From Rhodoblastus sp963713695 (GTDB taxonomy: Bacteria; Pseudomonadota; Alphaproteobacteria; Rhizobiales; Beijerinckiaceae): 64,000 bases of DNA. The stretch is from positions 310,001-374,000 of the forward strand of contig CAVQMU010000002.1 of assembly GCA_963713695.1 (NCBI GenBank). The letters are read 5' to 3'. Shown piece after piece: positions 44,943 to 54,449 of the stretch (positions are counted from its first letter, which is position 1; the number at the start of each line of letters is the position of its first letter). The translations under genes and the position numbers were made by a program. Below the pieces are notes generated by a model, which made no database searches, was not told the DNA's origin, and saw only the letters and a list, made by a program, of their open reading frames with translations.

Positions 44943-46085
44943 ATGACCAATCGTATCCTTGAATTCCTGCGCAACCGCCGTGAGGAAGGCCGTGCCGACG
45001 GTCCTTGCGTCGTCGTCGATCTCGACGTTGTCAGAGATAACTATGGCGCCTTCGCCAAGGCGCTGCCGGACACCCGCGTGTTCTATGCGGTCAAGGCCAA
45101 TCCTGCGCCGGAAGTGCTGGCCCTGCTCGCCGAGCTCGGCTCCTGCTTCGACTGCGCCTCGGTGGTTGAAATCGAGCAGGCTCTGGCCGCCGGCGCTTCG
45201 CCCGACCGCATTTCCTATGGCAACACAATCAAGAAGGAGCGCGACATCTTCCGCGCTTTCCAGCTTGGCGTGCGTCTCTACGCCGTCGATTGCGAGGCGG
45301 AGGTGGAAAAAATCGCCCGCGCCGCGCCGGGCGCAAAAGTCTTCTGCCGCATGCTCTGCGACGGCGACGGCGCGGAATGGCCGCTATCGCGCAAATTCGG
45401 CTGCGCGCCGGACATGGCGCCGCGCGTGCTCGAACACGCCCATCGCCTCGGGCTGGAGGCGCACGGCCTGTCCTTCCACGTCGGATCGCAGCAGCGCAAT
45501 CCGCGCATGTGGAACCGTGCGCTGAAGTCGGCGTCCCTTGTGTTCAAGGACCTCGCCGAGCGCGGCGTCAACCTGCAGATGGTCAATCTCGGCGGCGGCT
45601 TTCCGACCCGCTATCTCAAGCGCGTCTCGACCGTGCGCACGTATGGCGACGCGATCTTCACCGCCTTGCGACGGCACTTCGGCAACAATATCCCCGAGAC
45701 GATCATCGAGCCGGGGCGCGGCATGGTCGGCAACGCCGGGGTGATCGAGGCCGAAGTCGTGCTGATCTCCAGGAAGTCCGACGACGACAAGGTGAAATGG
45801 GTCTATCTCGACATCGGCAAGTTCAACGGATTGGCCGAGACAATGGACGAGATGATCCGTTATCCTATCCGCACGGACTTTGATTCGGATCCGCGAGAGC
45901 CTTGCGTGCTCGCCGGCCCGACCTGCAACTCGGTGGACGTGCTCTATGAGAAAGAGCCCTATCTGCTGCCCATCAGTCTCGAAATCGGCGCGAAAGTGCT
46001 CATCGAGGGAACAGGCGCCTATACGACGACCTATTCCGCCGTTGGTTTTAATGGGTTCCCCCCGTTGCAATCCTACGTGATCTGA
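44943..46085 (+). CDS. Ornithine decarboxylase (alanine-racemase-fold, PLP-dependent)
   Basis: This encodes 380 aa. It decarboxylates ornithine to putrescine, possibly lysine as well. The PLP Lys is in FYAVKANPAPEVLALL; other motifs are CASVVEIEQAL, YGNTIK, LSFHVGSQ, VNLGGGFPTRY, EPGRGMVG and the catalytic Cys in GPTCNSVDVLY. The ATG at 44943 fits the family start; the long upstream frame to 44667 is not protein-like. It feeds putrescine to homospermidine synthase encoded 0.8 kb downstream. Confidence 0.95.
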   Translation: MTNRILEFLRNRREEGRADGPCVVVDLDVVRDNYGAFAKALPDTRVFYAVKANPAPEVLALLAELGSCFDCASVVEIEQALAAGASPDRISYGNTIKKERDIFRAFQLGVRLYAVDCEAEVEKIARAAPGAKVFCRMLCDGDGAEWPLSRKFGCAPDMAPRVLEHAHRLGLEAHGLSFHVGSQQRNPRMWNRALKSASLVFKDLAERGVNLQMVNLGGGFPTRYLKRVSTVRTYGDAIFTALRRHFGNNIPETIIEPGRGMVGNAGVIEAEVVLISRKSDDDKVKWVYLDIGKFNGLAETMDEMIRYPIRTDFDSDPREPCVLAGPTCNSVDVLYEKEPYLLPISLEIGAKVLIEGTGAYTTTYSAVGFNGFPPLQSYVI

Positions 46086-46180
46086 GTTCGCGTCCGCGTC
46101 CCAGACTTCCTGACATCAAGCGCCGCCCCCGGCCGGGAGCGGCGACCTCTGCACCCCCTCTCGACCCGGTGGAGGTCCGC

Positions 46181-46744
46181 ATGATCCAGCACGCGCATGA
46201 TGACGCCCTTTTCGGCGACACGATCATAAGCCAGGAAACGTCCCGCGACTTTTCCGCGCGAGAGGCGCTGCTCGATCTGTCCTTCGGTTCGGAGCGTCGG
46301 CGGAAAACCTGCGAGCGCCTGCGCGAAGGCCGGCTTCCGGCTGATGGCCTCGCCTTTTCCGCGCATGAAAATGGCGTGCTCGTCGGCACCTTGCGCTTCT
46401 GGTCGATCGCGGCCGGCGACAGGCATGAGGGCTTGCTGCTTGGCCCGATCGCCGTCGACCCGTCGTTGCGGTCGCGCGGCCTGGGCGGCCGCATGATCGG
46501 CAATGCGCTGCTGCGCGCTCGTGAACTCGGGCACAAGGCCGTGCTGCTGGTCGGCGACGCGCCCTATTACCAGCGCTTCGGATTTTTCCGCGCCGGCGCC
46601 GAAAATCTCGATATGCCCGGGCCGGTCGACCTGGCGCGCTTTCTGGCGCTCGAGCTTGAGCCCGGCGCGCTTTCGGGGGCGCGCGGGCTGGTTCGCGCCA
46701 AGGGCGACCTGGCTTTCGAGGCGGGAATTCCGCTCGCGGCCTGA
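46181..46744 (+). CDS. GNAT-family N-acetyltransferase between the two polyamine genes
   Basis: This encodes about 187 aa. A GTG four codons upstream is also possible; GGAGG lies just before the ATG. The acetyl-CoA motif is LGPIAVDPSLRSRGLGGRMI (RGLGGRMI), then ALLRARELGHKAVLLVGD and PYYQRFGFFRAG, typical of the YhbS-like group. It lies between ornithine decarboxylase and homospermidine synthase on the same strand; acetylation of a polyamine is possible but not shown. Confidence 0.9.
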   Translation: MIQHAHDDALFGDTIISQETSRDFSAREALLDLSFGSERRRKTCERLREGRLPADGLAFSAHENGVLVGTLRFWSIAAGDRHEGLLLGPIAVDPSLRSRGLGGRMIGNALLRARELGHKAVLLVGDAPYYQRFGFFRAGAENLDMPGPVDLARFLALELEPGALSGARGLVRAKGDLAFEAGIPLAA

Positions 46745-46877
46745 GCTGTCGCAGGGGCGTCACATAAACCAACAAAATGCTGCATTGCAAAAAACCGGGG
46801 CCGTTCGGCTTGACCCGGGCCTTCTGCTTTGCGAGTAAAAAGCCCAGAAAACCGCCTCTCCAATTCAGGACGACATC

Positions 46878-48311
46878 ATGACAGACTGGCCCGTGCACGG
46901 TCGCATCTCCGGCCCGATCGTGATGATCGGCTTCGGCTCCATCGGCAAGGGCGCGCTGCCCCTGATCGAGCGGCATTTCGAATTCGACCACAAGCGCCTG
47001 GTCGTCATCGACCCGCTCGACGCGGACAAGTCGATCGCCGAGGAGCGCGGCTATGAATTCCTCAAGAGCGCGGTGACCAAGGACAATTACCGGGAATTGC
47101 TGACGCCGCTGCTCACGCGCGGCGGCGGCCAGGGGTTTTGCGTCAACCTTTCGGTTGACACGTCCTCGCTGGCGATCATGGAGCTTTGCCGCGAGATCGG
47201 CGCGCTTTACATTGACACCGTGGTCGAGCCCTGGGCCGGCTTTTACTTCGACAAGCATCTGGGTCCCGAGGCGCGCTCCAATTACGCCCTGCGCGAGACG
47301 GTGCTGGCCTCGCGGCGGAAGCATCCCGGCGGGACCACGGCGATTTCCTGCTGCGGCGCCAATCCGGGCATGGTTTCCTGGTTCGTCAAACAGGCTCTGG
47401 CCAATCTCGCCGCCGATCTTGGCGACGCCGCGCCCGAGCCGAAGACTCGCGCAGAATGGGGCGAACTGGCGCAAAGGCTTGGCGTAAAAGGCATTCATAT
47501 CGCCGAACGCGACACCCAGCGCGCCAAGCATCCCAAGCCGCGCGGAACTTTTGTGAACACATGGTCGGTCGAGGGCTTTGTTTCCGAAGGCGTGCAGCCG
47601 GCGGAACTCGGCTGGGGCACGCATGAGACGTGGATGCCGGACAATGGCCGCACCCATCATTTCGGCTGCGGCTCGGCGATCTATCTGCTGCAACCGGGCG
47701 CCAACACGCGCGTGCGCAGCTGGACGCCGACGCCGGGCGCGCAATTTGGCTTCCTCGTCACGCACAACGAGGCGATTTCGATCTCCGACTACCTGACCGT
47801 CCGGGATGACGCGGGCGCGGCGATCTACCGTCCGACCTGCCATTACGCCTATCATCCGGCCGATGACGCGGTGCTGTCGCTGCATGAAATGTTCGGCGCC
47901 GGCGGCAAGGCTCAGGAAAAATTCCACATCCTCGACGAGCACGAGATTGAGGACGGCATCGACGAACTCGGCGTGCTCCTGTTCGGCCATGCGAAAAACG
48001 CCTATTGGTTCGGCTCGCAGCTCTCCGTCGAAGAGACGCGCGAACTCTGCCCCTACCAGAACGCCACGGGCTTGCAGGTGTCCTCGGCCGTGCTCGCCGG
48101 CATGGTCTATGCGCTTGAAAACCCCAATGAGGGAATTCTGGAAGCCGACGAACTCGACTACCGGCGCTGCCTCGAAATCCAGACTCCCTATCTTGGCCCG
48201 GTCGTCGGCGTCTATACGGACTGGACGCCGCTCCAGGGCCGTCCGGGCTTCTTCCCGGAGGACATCGACGAAAGCGACCCCTGGCAATTCCGCAATATTC
48301 TGGTGCGGTGA
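46878..48311 (+). CDS. hss: Homospermidine synthase
   Basis: This encodes 477 aa. It makes sym-homospermidine from two putrescines using NAD+ as a bound cofactor. The N-terminal Rossmann motif is MIGFGSIGKGALPLIERHF; VVIDPLDADKSIAEE, YIDTVVEPWAGFYFD, ISCCGANPGMVSWFVKQAL, YHPADDAVLSLHE and FPEDIDESDPWQFRN (near the end) are characteristic. The length is right for the bacterial enzyme. It forms a polyamine module with the upstream decarboxylase. Confidence 0.97.
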   Translation: MTDWPVHGRISGPIVMIGFGSIGKGALPLIERHFEFDHKRLVVIDPLDADKSIAEERGYEFLKSAVTKDNYRELLTPLLTRGGGQGFCVNLSVDTSSLAIMELCREIGALYIDTVVEPWAGFYFDKHLGPEARSNYALRETVLASRRKHPGGTTAISCCGANPGMVSWFVKQALANLAADLGDAAPEPKTRAEWGELAQRLGVKGIHIAERDTQRAKHPKPRGTFVNTWSVEGFVSEGVQPAELGWGTHETWMPDNGRTHHFGCGSAIYLLQPGANTRVRSWTPTPGAQFGFLVTHNEAISISDYLTVRDDAGAAIYRPTCHYAYHPADDAVLSLHEMFGAGGKAQEKFHILDEHEIEDGIDELGVLLFGHAKNAYWFGSQLSVEETRELCPYQNATGLQVSSAVLAGMVYALENPNEGILEADELDYRRCLEIQTPYLGPVVGVYTDWTPLQGRPGFFPEDIDESDPWQFRNILVR

Positions 48312-48491
48312 GGCGCGAGTTCTGGCCGTCCGCCCCGGGCGGCCGCCGCGAAATTCATCGGGCGCGACCCTGGCCGCGCTCGGCGCAGGTCTTCCACCGA
48401 TCGCTTGTTTGACAAGGCCGCGCAAGGCGGCCCAATTTTGTCTGTGACGCTGAACGGCGTCCAGTTGCGACAAGCTTCGGGGGAGGCGATC

Positions 48492-49880
48492 ATGGAACCG
48501 AACAAACGCGTCTGCGTCATCGGCGCAGGGCCATGCGGCATTGCGGCGGCCAGGAATTGCGTGCTCGCCGGACTCGAAGTCGTGGTTTTCGAAAAAGGCG
48601 ACAAGGTCGGCGGCAACTGGGTCTTCGACGCCAGGACCGGCCATTCCAGCGTCTACGAAAACACCCACATCATCAGCTCGAAGGCCTGGTCGGAATATGA
48701 AGACTTTCCGATGCCCGCCGACTATCCGGACTATCCCCGCCACAGCCAGATGCAGGCCTATTTCGACTCCTACGCCCGTCGGTTCGGCGTTTACGAACAT
48801 ATCCGCTTCAACCATGTCGTGCAGAAGATCACCCGCCAGCCGGAAGGCGACTGGAGGGTCGAATTCACCGACGCCGAGGGCGCGGGACGGGTCGAGCAAT
48901 TCGACGTCCTGATGGTCGCAAACGGCCACCACTGGAACCCGAAATACCCAGATTATCCCGGCCATTTCAGCGGCAAGTCGATGCATTCGCATGATTTCAA
49001 GGCCGTTGACGACAGCTGGCGCGGCAAGAAAGTGCTGGTCGTCGGCGGCGGCAATTCAGCCTGCGACGTGGCGGTCGAAGCGGCGCGCGTCGCCGAAAAA
49101 GTCTGCCTGTCCATGCGCAGTCCGCAATGGTTTGTGCCGAAATTCATTTTCGGCATGCCCGCCGACGTGTTCGCGGCGACGACGCCGCAATGGGTTCCTG
49201 TCCCGATCAAGCAGTGGGTCCTGAAAGTCCTGCTGCGCATGATGCAGGGTCCCTACAGCCGCTATGGACTGCCGGAAAACGTCAATCCGCCGCTCAGCCA
49301 TCACCCCACCCTCAATTCCGATCTGCTCGATTACATCCGGCACGGCCGGATCAAGCCGCGCCCGGCGATCAGGCAATTGCTTGGCGAGGAGGTGGAATTC
49401 GTCGATGGCGAGCGCGAGGCCTTCGACATCATCTGCGCGTGCACGGGTTTCTGGACGACTTTCCCATTCTTCGACAAATCCTTCATCGATTACCAGAACG
49501 CCGCCAAAGTGCCGCTCTACCGCAAGATGATGCATCCGGATTATCGCAACCTCTATTTCATCGGCCTGTTCCAGCCCGTCGGCTGCATCTGGCCGATGGC
49601 CGATTACCAGGCGAAGCTCGCCTGCCTCGAAATTCTCGGGCGATACCGCCGCCCCGACGATCTCAACACGGCCATCCAGAACGAAATCGATCATCCCCAT
49701 TACGATTTCGAGGGCGGCCAGCGCCATGCTATGGAAGTGGATTACCATGCGTTCCGCAGCGAGTTGCGGGAAGAGTTGCTGAAGGCCGGAGTCGACATTG
49801 GCAAGGCTCCGGCGGCCGACAAGGGCCGCTATAAATCAGCGATGACATTGAGCCCGGCCCCAGTCGCCGGCGGAGGATGA
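48492..49880 (+). CDS. Flavin-containing monooxygenase
   Basis: This encodes 462 aa from the ATG at 48492. The FAD motif is CVIGAGPCGIAAARN. The FMO fingerprint FSGKSMHSHDFK fits FxGxxxHSxxY/F. The NADPH site is VLVVGGGNSACDVAVEAAR, and CACTGFWTTFPFF follows near residue 315. FMO or related Baeyer-Villiger enzymes oxygenate N, S or carbonyl substrates. It is followed four bases later by an alpha/beta hydrolase, an arrangement found in ketone-degrading pairs. Confidence 0.93.
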   Translation: MEPNKRVCVIGAGPCGIAAARNCVLAGLEVVVFEKGDKVGGNWVFDARTGHSSVYENTHIISSKAWSEYEDFPMPADYPDYPRHSQMQAYFDSYARRFGVYEHIRFNHVVQKITRQPEGDWRVEFTDAEGAGRVEQFDVLMVANGHHWNPKYPDYPGHFSGKSMHSHDFKAVDDSWRGKKVLVVGGGNSACDVAVEAARVAEKVCLSMRSPQWFVPKFIFGMPADVFAATTPQWVPVPIKQWVLKVLLRMMQGPYSRYGLPENVNPPLSHHPTLNSDLLDYIRHGRIKPRPAIRQLLGEEVEFVDGEREAFDIICACTGFWTTFPFFDKSFIDYQNAAKVPLYRKMMHPDYRNLYFIGLFQPVGCIWPMADYQAKLACLEILGRYRRPDDLNTAIQNEIDHPHYDFEGGQRHAMEVDYHAFRSELREELLKAGVDIGKAPAADKGRYKSAMTLSPAPVAGGG

Positions 49881-49884
49881 ATTC

Positions 49885-50670
49885 ATGCGGCCACAGATCA
49901 TCTTCGTCCATGGCATGTGGGGGCGGCCGTTAATCTGGGCGCAATGGCGGCAAGAGTTCGAAGCCGCCGGCTATCCCTGCACTGCGATCGCCTTGCCCGG
50001 CCATGCCGACGGGGATAGCGACAGCGCGCTCGAAAAGCTGGGACTTGCCGACTATGTCGACGCGGTCGCGAAGGTCGTGGCGCAGTTCGACCGCCCCGTG
50101 CTGATCGGCCATTCGATGGGCGGCTTCATCGCCCAGAAAATTGCATCGCGCGCGTCGTTGCGCGCGGCCGTGCTGGTCAACAGCGCGGCGCCCGCGCCGA
50201 TTTTTCCGCTGCGGCTCGTTACGCTGCCGGGCACTGCGCGCTCGTTCTCGACCTGGGGCCTCTGGCGCAAGGCGTTCCGGCTCCTGCGCTGGGAAGTCGA
50301 TTACCTGATTTTCAACGTCACGCCAAAAGAAGAAAGGGCGGCGCTGTTCGCCCAGATGATCGCTGAATCCGGCCGGGCCGCCTATCAGCTTGGTTTCGGC
50401 CCGCTCAATCTGGCGGGATCGAACCGGGTCGATCGCGACGCGATCAAATGTCCGTTGCTCTCGCTTGCCGGCGCGCGCGACCGCATCGTCCCGGCCGGCG
50501 TCAGCCGAAGCATGGCGGCCTGGTATGGCCAACGCATCGATTACCGCGAATATCCCGAACATGGCCATTGGATGCTCGGCGAGCCGGGCTGGCAGAGTCG
50601 CGTCGCGGAAATTCTGGCCTGGCTCGAGCCGGTTTGCGCGGCGCAGGGAGCGACTGTCGCCGCCGAATGA
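49885..50670 (+). CDS. Alpha/beta hydrolase
   Basis: This encodes 261 aa. The oxyanion region is FVHGMWGRPLIW, the nucleophile elbow GHSMGGF (Ser near residue 77), the acid in AGARDRIVPAG and the catalytic His in PEHGHWMLGEPGW. The gene begins four bases after the monooxygenase stop, so both are probably co-translated, and an ester formed by the first enzyme could be its substrate. No signal peptide. Confidence 0.92.
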   Translation: MRPQIIFVHGMWGRPLIWAQWRQEFEAAGYPCTAIALPGHADGDSDSALEKLGLADYVDAVAKVVAQFDRPVLIGHSMGGFIAQKIASRASLRAAVLVNSAAPAPIFPLRLVTLPGTARSFSTWGLWRKAFRLLRWEVDYLIFNVTPKEERAALFAQMIAESGRAAYQLGFGPLNLAGSNRVDRDAIKCPLLSLAGARDRIVPAGVSRSMAAWYGQRIDYREYPEHGHWMLGEPGWQSRVAEILAWLEPVCAAQGATVAAE

Positions 50671-50858
50671 GCGCGTGGGACGCCCGAAAAATTTTTGCCG
50701 CGAATGCGCAAAATTCCGGAGCGCGCCGCTATCCCGTGCAAGCTGTTTCCGGCTTCGCCGTGTGACTCTTTCCTTGCTTGGCCTCGTTTTCGCCAGACTT
50801 GCGGTCTTGATGTAAGACTTCGATCCGCAGAGGCAGATTCGAATCGAAGGGGGCGTGA

Positions 50859-51515
50859 GTGGCGGTTTTATTCAGGGGCTTCGCGGCAACCGCTCTGTCG
50901 GCGCTTGGCCTTTGCTTCTGCCTGACGCAGGCTGTCGCCCACCCTCATGTCTGGGTCGCCGCCCGCGCGGAAATCCTTTTCGCGCCCGACGGCCGGATCG
51001 AGGCGATCCGCCATGTCTGGACCTTTGACGAAATGTATTCCGCCTTCGCCACGCAGGGCCTGGGCAAGGACGGCAAGCCGCCGACACGGGAAGACCTGGC
51101 GCCGCTGGCCAAGACCAACGTCGAATCCCTCGCCGAATTCCAGTATTTCACCGTCGCCAAGACCGGCCCCAAAATGTACGAATTTGGCGAGCCCAGGGAT
51201 TACCAGCTCGAAGCCGACGACAAGAAGCAGGTGACGCTGAGCTTCACCTTGCCGCTGAAAGAGCCGGTATTCGCGAAAAAGCCCTTCACCTTCATGGTCT
51301 ACGACCCCACCTATTTCGTCGATATCGAACTGGAGAAGGCGGATCCCGTCACCATGAAGGGCGCGCCGGCGGGATGCTCGCTCACCACCATGCGGCCAGA
51401 CCCGCTCACGGGCGGCGATTCCGCCAAACTCAATGAAAGCTTCTTTTCGGGCCTCTCGCCGGGCGCCGATTTCGGGATCAAGATGGCGACGCGCACCATC
51501 GTGGCCTGTCCATGA
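50859..51515 (+). CDS. DUF1007 periplasmic protein
   Basis: This encodes 218 aa with a GTG start. The signal peptide ends QAVA before HPHVWV, the HPHxWV motif that begins mature DUF1007 proteins and is a probable metal site. VWTFDEMYSAFATQGL and YDPTYFVDI are further family features. It overlaps the NicO transporter gene by four bases (ATGA), so both belong to one transport system. Confidence 0.9.
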   Translation: MAVLFRGFAATALSALGLCFCLTQAVAHPHVWVAARAEILFAPDGRIEAIRHVWTFDEMYSAFATQGLGKDGKPPTREDLAPLAKTNVESLAEFQYFTVAKTGPKMYEFGEPRDYQLEADDKKQVTLSFTLPLKEPVFAKKPFTFMVYDPTYFVDIELEKADPVTMKGAPAGCSLTTMRPDPLTGGDSAKLNESFFSGLSPGADFGIKMATRTIVACP

Positions 51516-52492
51516 AACGCTTCATGCAACGGCTTTTCGGCCTCGCCGCGCTCCTCGTCTGGAACGATGCGGCGCGGGCGCAATTTGGGCGGCAAAACCC
51601 GTTTTCGCTCGGCGTCAACGAGGGCGCGGTCGGCGATGTCGGGCGGCTGGGGCTTTGGCTGTTGCGCCAGCAGGCCCAATTCTACGAGGCTCTGCGCCAC
51701 GCGGTCGACGCGGCCGAGAAAAATCCGTCCGCGGCGCTGTGGCTGGCGGCGGTGGCCTTCGCCTATGGCGTGTTCCACGCCGCCGGTCCCGGCCACGGCA
51801 AGGCGGTCATCGCCTCCTACATGCTGGCCAATGAACGGGCGCTTCGGCGCGGCCTGGTTCTCTCGGCGCTCGCCGCGCTCCTGCAGGCGCTCGTCGCCAT
51901 AGCCATCGTCGGCGTGGCTGCGGTCCTGCTCGGCGCGACGGCCCAGAAGATGGCCAATGCGACCCATTGGGTGGAAATTGCGGCCTATGTCTGCATCGCC
52001 GGCCTCGGAGCCTGGCTGGTCTGGCGCAAGGGCGGGGATTTTCTGGCCTCGTGGCGCGCCCCGCGCCTGCCGGCGAGCTCCCGCTTCCAGTGCGCCGATC
52101 CAGCCCATGCGCCGGGATGCGCGCATTGCGTCGCGCCGGATCCGTCAAAACTCGGCGCCGATTTTTCCTGGCGACAGGGGCTCGCCACCGTCGCGGCGGC
52201 GGGCGCGCGCCCCTGTTCCGGCGCGTTGCTGGTGCTGGTCTTCGCCTTTGCGCAGGGGGCTTTCTCCATCGGCGTCTGGGCGACCTTCGCCATGGCGGCG
52301 GGAACGGCGCTCACCACGGGCGCGCTGGCCTCCGGCGCCGTGCTGGCCAAGGGCGTGATGACCAAAATCCTCGGCGCGCAGACAAGGCGCGGCGAGATCG
52401 CCTCCCGACTGCTTGAAGTCGTCGCCGCCTGCGTCGTGCTGTTTCTCGGGCTCTCCTTGCTGGTCGGCATATTTGTGTCGGGACAGGCATGA
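51512..52492 (+). CDS. NicO-family nickel/cobalt transporter
   Basis: This encodes 326 aa. The motif HAAGPGHGKAVIASYMLAN and AAGARPCSGALLVLVFAFAQ are signatures of the NicO/RcnA family. Six or more hydrophobic segments are spread from residue 75 to the end. A loop with two CxxC-like pairs (CADPAHAPGCAHC) may bind metal. It probably works with the preceding DUF1007 protein to move Ni2+, Co2+ or a related ion. Confidence 0.93.
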   Translation: MKRFMQRLFGLAALLVWNDAARAQFGRQNPFSLGVNEGAVGDVGRLGLWLLRQQAQFYEALRHAVDAAEKNPSAALWLAAVAFAYGVFHAAGPGHGKAVIASYMLANERALRRGLVLSALAALLQALVAIAIVGVAAVLLGATAQKMANATHWVEIAAYVCIAGLGAWLVWRKGGDFLASWRAPRLPASSRFQCADPAHAPGCAHCVAPDPSKLGADFSWRQGLATVAAAGARPCSGALLVLVFAFAQGAFSIGVWATFAMAAGTALTTGALASGAVLAKGVMTKILGAQTRRGEIASRLLEVVAACVVLFLGLSLLVGIFVSGQA

Positions 52493-52502
52493 ACCGATCG
52501 GC

Positions 52503-52976
52503 ATGCCAGCATTGACCGAGCCCGCGATATTCATCGACGCCGACGCCTGTCCCGTCAAGGACGAGTGCTACAAGGTCGCCGCGCGGCTCGGGCTGAAGGT
52601 TTTCGTCGTCGCCAATCGCCTGTTGCAGGTTCCTCGCCACGATCTGGTCGAGCGCATTCTCGTGCCGCAGGGGCCCGACCTCGCCGACGACTGGATTGCC
52701 GAACGTGCGGGACCGACGTCGGTCGTCGTCACCGCCGACATTCCGTTGGCGGCGCGCTGCGTCAAGTCGGGCGCCTGCGTGCTCGCGCCAAACGGCAGGG
52801 TTTTCGACGAGGCTTCCATCGGCATGGCCCTGGCCATGCGCAACCTGATGGAAGATTTGCGCTCATCCGGCGAAACCACCGGCGGACCCAAGGGATTTTC
52901 GCCGCGCGACCGCTCCGCCTTCCTCTCGGCGCTCGATCGCGCCATCAGGCAGGCGCGACAGCGTTCGAAAAACTAG
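52503..52976 (+). CDS. YaiI/YqxD family protein (DUF188)
   Basis: This encodes 157 aa from the ATG at 52503; an in-frame ATG nearer the NicO stop is possible. Family marks are IFIDADACPVKDECYKVA at the N-terminus, DLVERILVPQGPDLADDWIA, VVTADIPLAARCVKSGA and GPKGFSPRDRSAFLSALD. The PIN-like fold suggests a nuclease or RNA-binding role, but none is established. It starts 10 bases after the NicO gene. Confidence 0.93.
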   Translation: MPALTEPAIFIDADACPVKDECYKVAARLGLKVFVVANRLLQVPRHDLVERILVPQGPDLADDWIAERAGPTSVVVTADIPLAARCVKSGACVLAPNGRVFDEASIGMALAMRNLMEDLRSSGETTGGPKGFSPRDRSAFLSALDRAIRQARQRSKN

Positions 52977-53086
52977 TAAATGCGCCAACGTTCGAAAAAC
53001 TGGAACGCAAGCATCCATATTTTATCGGTTTTTTCTGGAGACGGACGCCCTAGATAGAGTTTCCAAGCAACTTCATGAGGATTTTC

Positions 53087-53698
53087 ATGCCCCGTTTTCT
53101 GCCCCTCTCGGCTGCGCTTCTTGCAGCGTCCACCCTTGTTTCCCTCGCCGACGCGCCGGCCTTCTCGCGCGATCCGGCCGCTGTCCAGGCCGGGACCTAT
53201 CAGGTCGAGCCGGGCCATACGCGCGTGCTTTTCGCCGTTTCGCACATGGGCTTTTCGACCTGGTACGGTGATTTTACCGGCGCTGAGGGCACGCTCACCC
53301 TCGATCCCTCGGATTCCTCCAAAAGTACGGTTCAAATCCGCGTGCCCGTCGCCAGCGTCTCGACCACCAACGCAAAACTCGACGGCGAGCTCAAGGGCGA
53401 CAAATGGCTCGACGCCGCGAAATTCCCCGAAATGGTCTTCAAGTCGGAAAAAGTGACGCTGACAGGCAAGGACGCCGCCGACGTCGAAGGGCGGCTCACC
53501 CTGCACGGCGAGACGAAGCCGGTGACCCTGCATGTCCAGTTCAACGGCGGCGGCGTCAATGTCATGGACAAGCATTATACGGTTGGTTTTGAGGCGAAGG
53601 GCAAGATCAAGCGCAGCGATTTTGGCGTCAAAACCTATGTGCCGCTGATCGGCGACGACGTCGAGCTGATCCTCAGCGCCGCCTTCGAGAAGCAATGA
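53087..53698 (+). CDS. YceI-family periplasmic lipid-binding protein
   Basis: This encodes 203 aa. The ATG at 53087 has AGGA at the right spacing; an alternative ATG at 53075 adds four residues. The signal peptide ends near DAPAFS. The lipocalin-like YceI domain has YQVEPGHTRVLFAVSHMGFS, VQIRVPVASVSTTNAKLDGEL (cut), KSEKVTLTGKDAADVEGRL, VNVMDKHYTVGFEAKGKI and RSDFGVKTYVPLIGDDVEL. It binds isoprenoid or amphiphilic ligands in the periplasm. A strong terminator follows. Confidence 0.95.
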   Translation: MPRFLPLSAALLAASTLVSLADAPAFSRDPAAVQAGTYQVEPGHTRVLFAVSHMGFSTWYGDFTGAEGTLTLDPSDSSKSTVQIRVPVASVSTTNAKLDGELKGDKWLDAAKFPEMVFKSEKVTLTGKDAADVEGRLTLHGETKPVTLHVQFNGGGVNVMDKHYTVGFEAKGKIKRSDFGVKTYVPLIGDDVELILSAAFEKQ

Positions 53699-53722
53699 GG
53701 CGAGGCGCTTCTGGCCGAGCGC

Positions 53723-53753
53723 AAAGGGCGGCGGCTTCAGCCGTCGCCCTTTT
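53723..53753 (+). terminator. Terminator of the YceI gene
   Basis: AAAGGGCG-G-CGGC pairs with GCCG-T-CGCCCTTT with a TTCA loop and is followed by TTTC, 24 bases after the stop. Confidence 0.8.
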
Positions 53754-53848
53754 CAATTTGTTCAGGATCAGCGCAAACGGGTCATATTCCCTGTTTATGG
53801 AGAGTTCGACCGATCTGAACCCACTTTGCCGGAAGGCGCGCGGAACCC

Positions 53849-54449
53849 ATGTCCGATCTGACGCATAGTTTCAAACGCAGCAAGGCAAGCGATTGCATGA
53901 GCGCGCCGGCTGTCACGATCCTGCCTGACCAATCGGCGCGGGCGGCTGCTGAAATCATGTTGCGCCTCAAGATTTCAGGACTGCCGGTGGTCGATGCGCA
54001 GGGGCGGCCGCTTGGCGTGGTCAGCGAGGGCGATTTTCGTTTTTCCGATGCGACGACGCGAAAAAGGCAGCGCGAAAACTGGGTGAAAATCCTGTCCGGC
54101 GGCCAGGACATGGCGAAAGACTATCTCGACGTCCTGGAGCGCGAAGCCGAGAGCGTCCGGCAGATCATGGCGCAACCGGCCATTTGCGTCGATGCGGACG
54201 CCGGAATCGACGAGGCCGCCGAATTGATGCGCGAACGTCGCATCAAGCGGCTGGTCGTGCTGCGCGATGGCCTTGTGGCCGGTGTGGTGACGCGCGCCGA
54301 CCTGCTGAAATTCTTCGCGCCCGCGGCGGCGCCGCCCGCCCGGCCCGTGACGCCGGAATTTTTCGAAATCCGCGCTTTTCGCCCGACGCCCGCCGCGAAA
54401 ACAGGACGCTGCGCCGTCGGTCCCGCCGGGCGTCGTCAGCGCCGTCGAG
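53849..54449 (+). CDS. CBS-domain-pair protein, C-terminus uncertain owing to a frameshift
   Basis: At least 180 aa are supported. Two CBS motifs are visible: SDCMSAPAVTILPDQSARAA (cut) with LKISGLPVVDAQGRPLGVVSEGDF, and VRQIMAQPAICVDADAGIDE with RIKRLVVLRDGLVAGVVTRADLLKF. They bind adenine nucleotides and regulate partners. Past residue 175 this frame stays open to 55258 only by running through the next gene out of register. Removing one G near 54404 joins it in frame to the following gene; alternatively it ends at a TGA overlapping the next start (TTGA at 54450). The exact end is unresolved. Confidence 0.75.

Noticed and set aside
46224..48992. Very long minus-strand open frame of 922 codons
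   Set aside because: It lies opposite the GNAT, homospermidine synthase and monooxygenase genes. High GC keeps the opposite frame open; no domain is visible.
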